This document shows positions 63,962 to 64,000 of a stretch of 64,000 nt of DNA, piece after piece. Each line of letters opens with the position of its first letter. Position 1 is the stretch's first letter. Origin of the DNA: Neofusicoccum parvum (taxonomy: Eukaryota > Ascomycota > Dothideomycetes > Botryosphaeriales > Botryosphaeriaceae); the NCBI GenBank assembly GCA_020912385.1, contig CP087222.1, positions 186,001-250,000 on the forward strand, written 5' to 3'. The translations under genes were made by a program, and so were the position numbers. The notes under the pieces are model-generated. The model did no database searches. It worked only from the letters and a program-made list of their open reading frames with translations, and was not told where the DNA came from.

Positions 63962-64000
63962 ACATCGTGTGATAAGGGATTGCAGGTAGCAGATCTGAAA

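Overview
The window is nuclear DNA of a filamentous ascomycete (Pezizomycotina; perhaps Dothideomycetes, low confidence). The evidence is short spliceosomal introns of about 45-80 nt with GTRNGY donors and CTRAC/CTGAC branch points just upstream of YAG, single-gene transcription units on both strands, fungus-type cytochrome P450s, a HET-domain gene, NACHT/ankyrin NOD-like receptors and a Zn2Cys6 cluster. No rRNA, tRNA, CRISPR array or intact transposon was seen. Gene models were built by hand from reading frames and splice signals; exon ends are given in each entry.

Region 1 (1-16.2 kb) is mostly housekeeping. It holds the 3' end of a P450, clathrin light chain, an RNA polymerase II CTD-interacting protein like Rtt103, a small unrecognised gene, inositol-pentakisphosphate 2-kinase (IPK1), an Ecm15/UPF0045 protein, a proline-rich hypothetical gene, a large mitochondrial-targeted protein with 11 perfectly spaced 30-bp repeats, and a cytochrome c oxidase subunit VIIa-like gene. 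After a 3.3 kb gap comes an MFS sugar transporter (19.4-21.3 kb).

Region 2 (22-31 kb) is the most interesting part, a cell-death/innate-immunity locus. A broken NACHT NLR (minus strand, 22.0-25.1 kb) lies beside an intact NACHT-ankyrin NLR (plus strand, 25.8-29.7 kb). Tail-to-tail with the latter, 119 bp away, is a 277-residue minus-strand gene whose short third exon has no start codon of its own. That exon encodes two copies of an 18-residue amyloid-type motif and ends in a glycine/aromatic tail, like the HET-s prion domain of Podospora. A third copy of the motif forms the extreme N-terminus of the NLR. This predicts a HET-S/NWD2-like amyloid signalling pair: the receptor templates the fold, and the effector, with an N-terminal SesA/HeLo-like helical domain, executes cell death. 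The receptor also carries hydrophobic, probably membrane-spanning segments between its NACHT and ankyrin parts.

Region 3 (31.4-49.5 kb) holds a predicted secreted, perhaps GPI-anchored glycoprotein, an 887-residue protein with an internal Zn2Cys6 motif, a repeat-rich EEIRIRR-type protein, Doa1/PLAA and a BTB/POZ protein. A gene-poor 4.9 kb gap follows.

Region 4 (54.4-64 kb) is accessory metabolism and incompatibility: vanillyl-alcohol oxidase, a HET-domain protein and two complete P450 genes in tandem.
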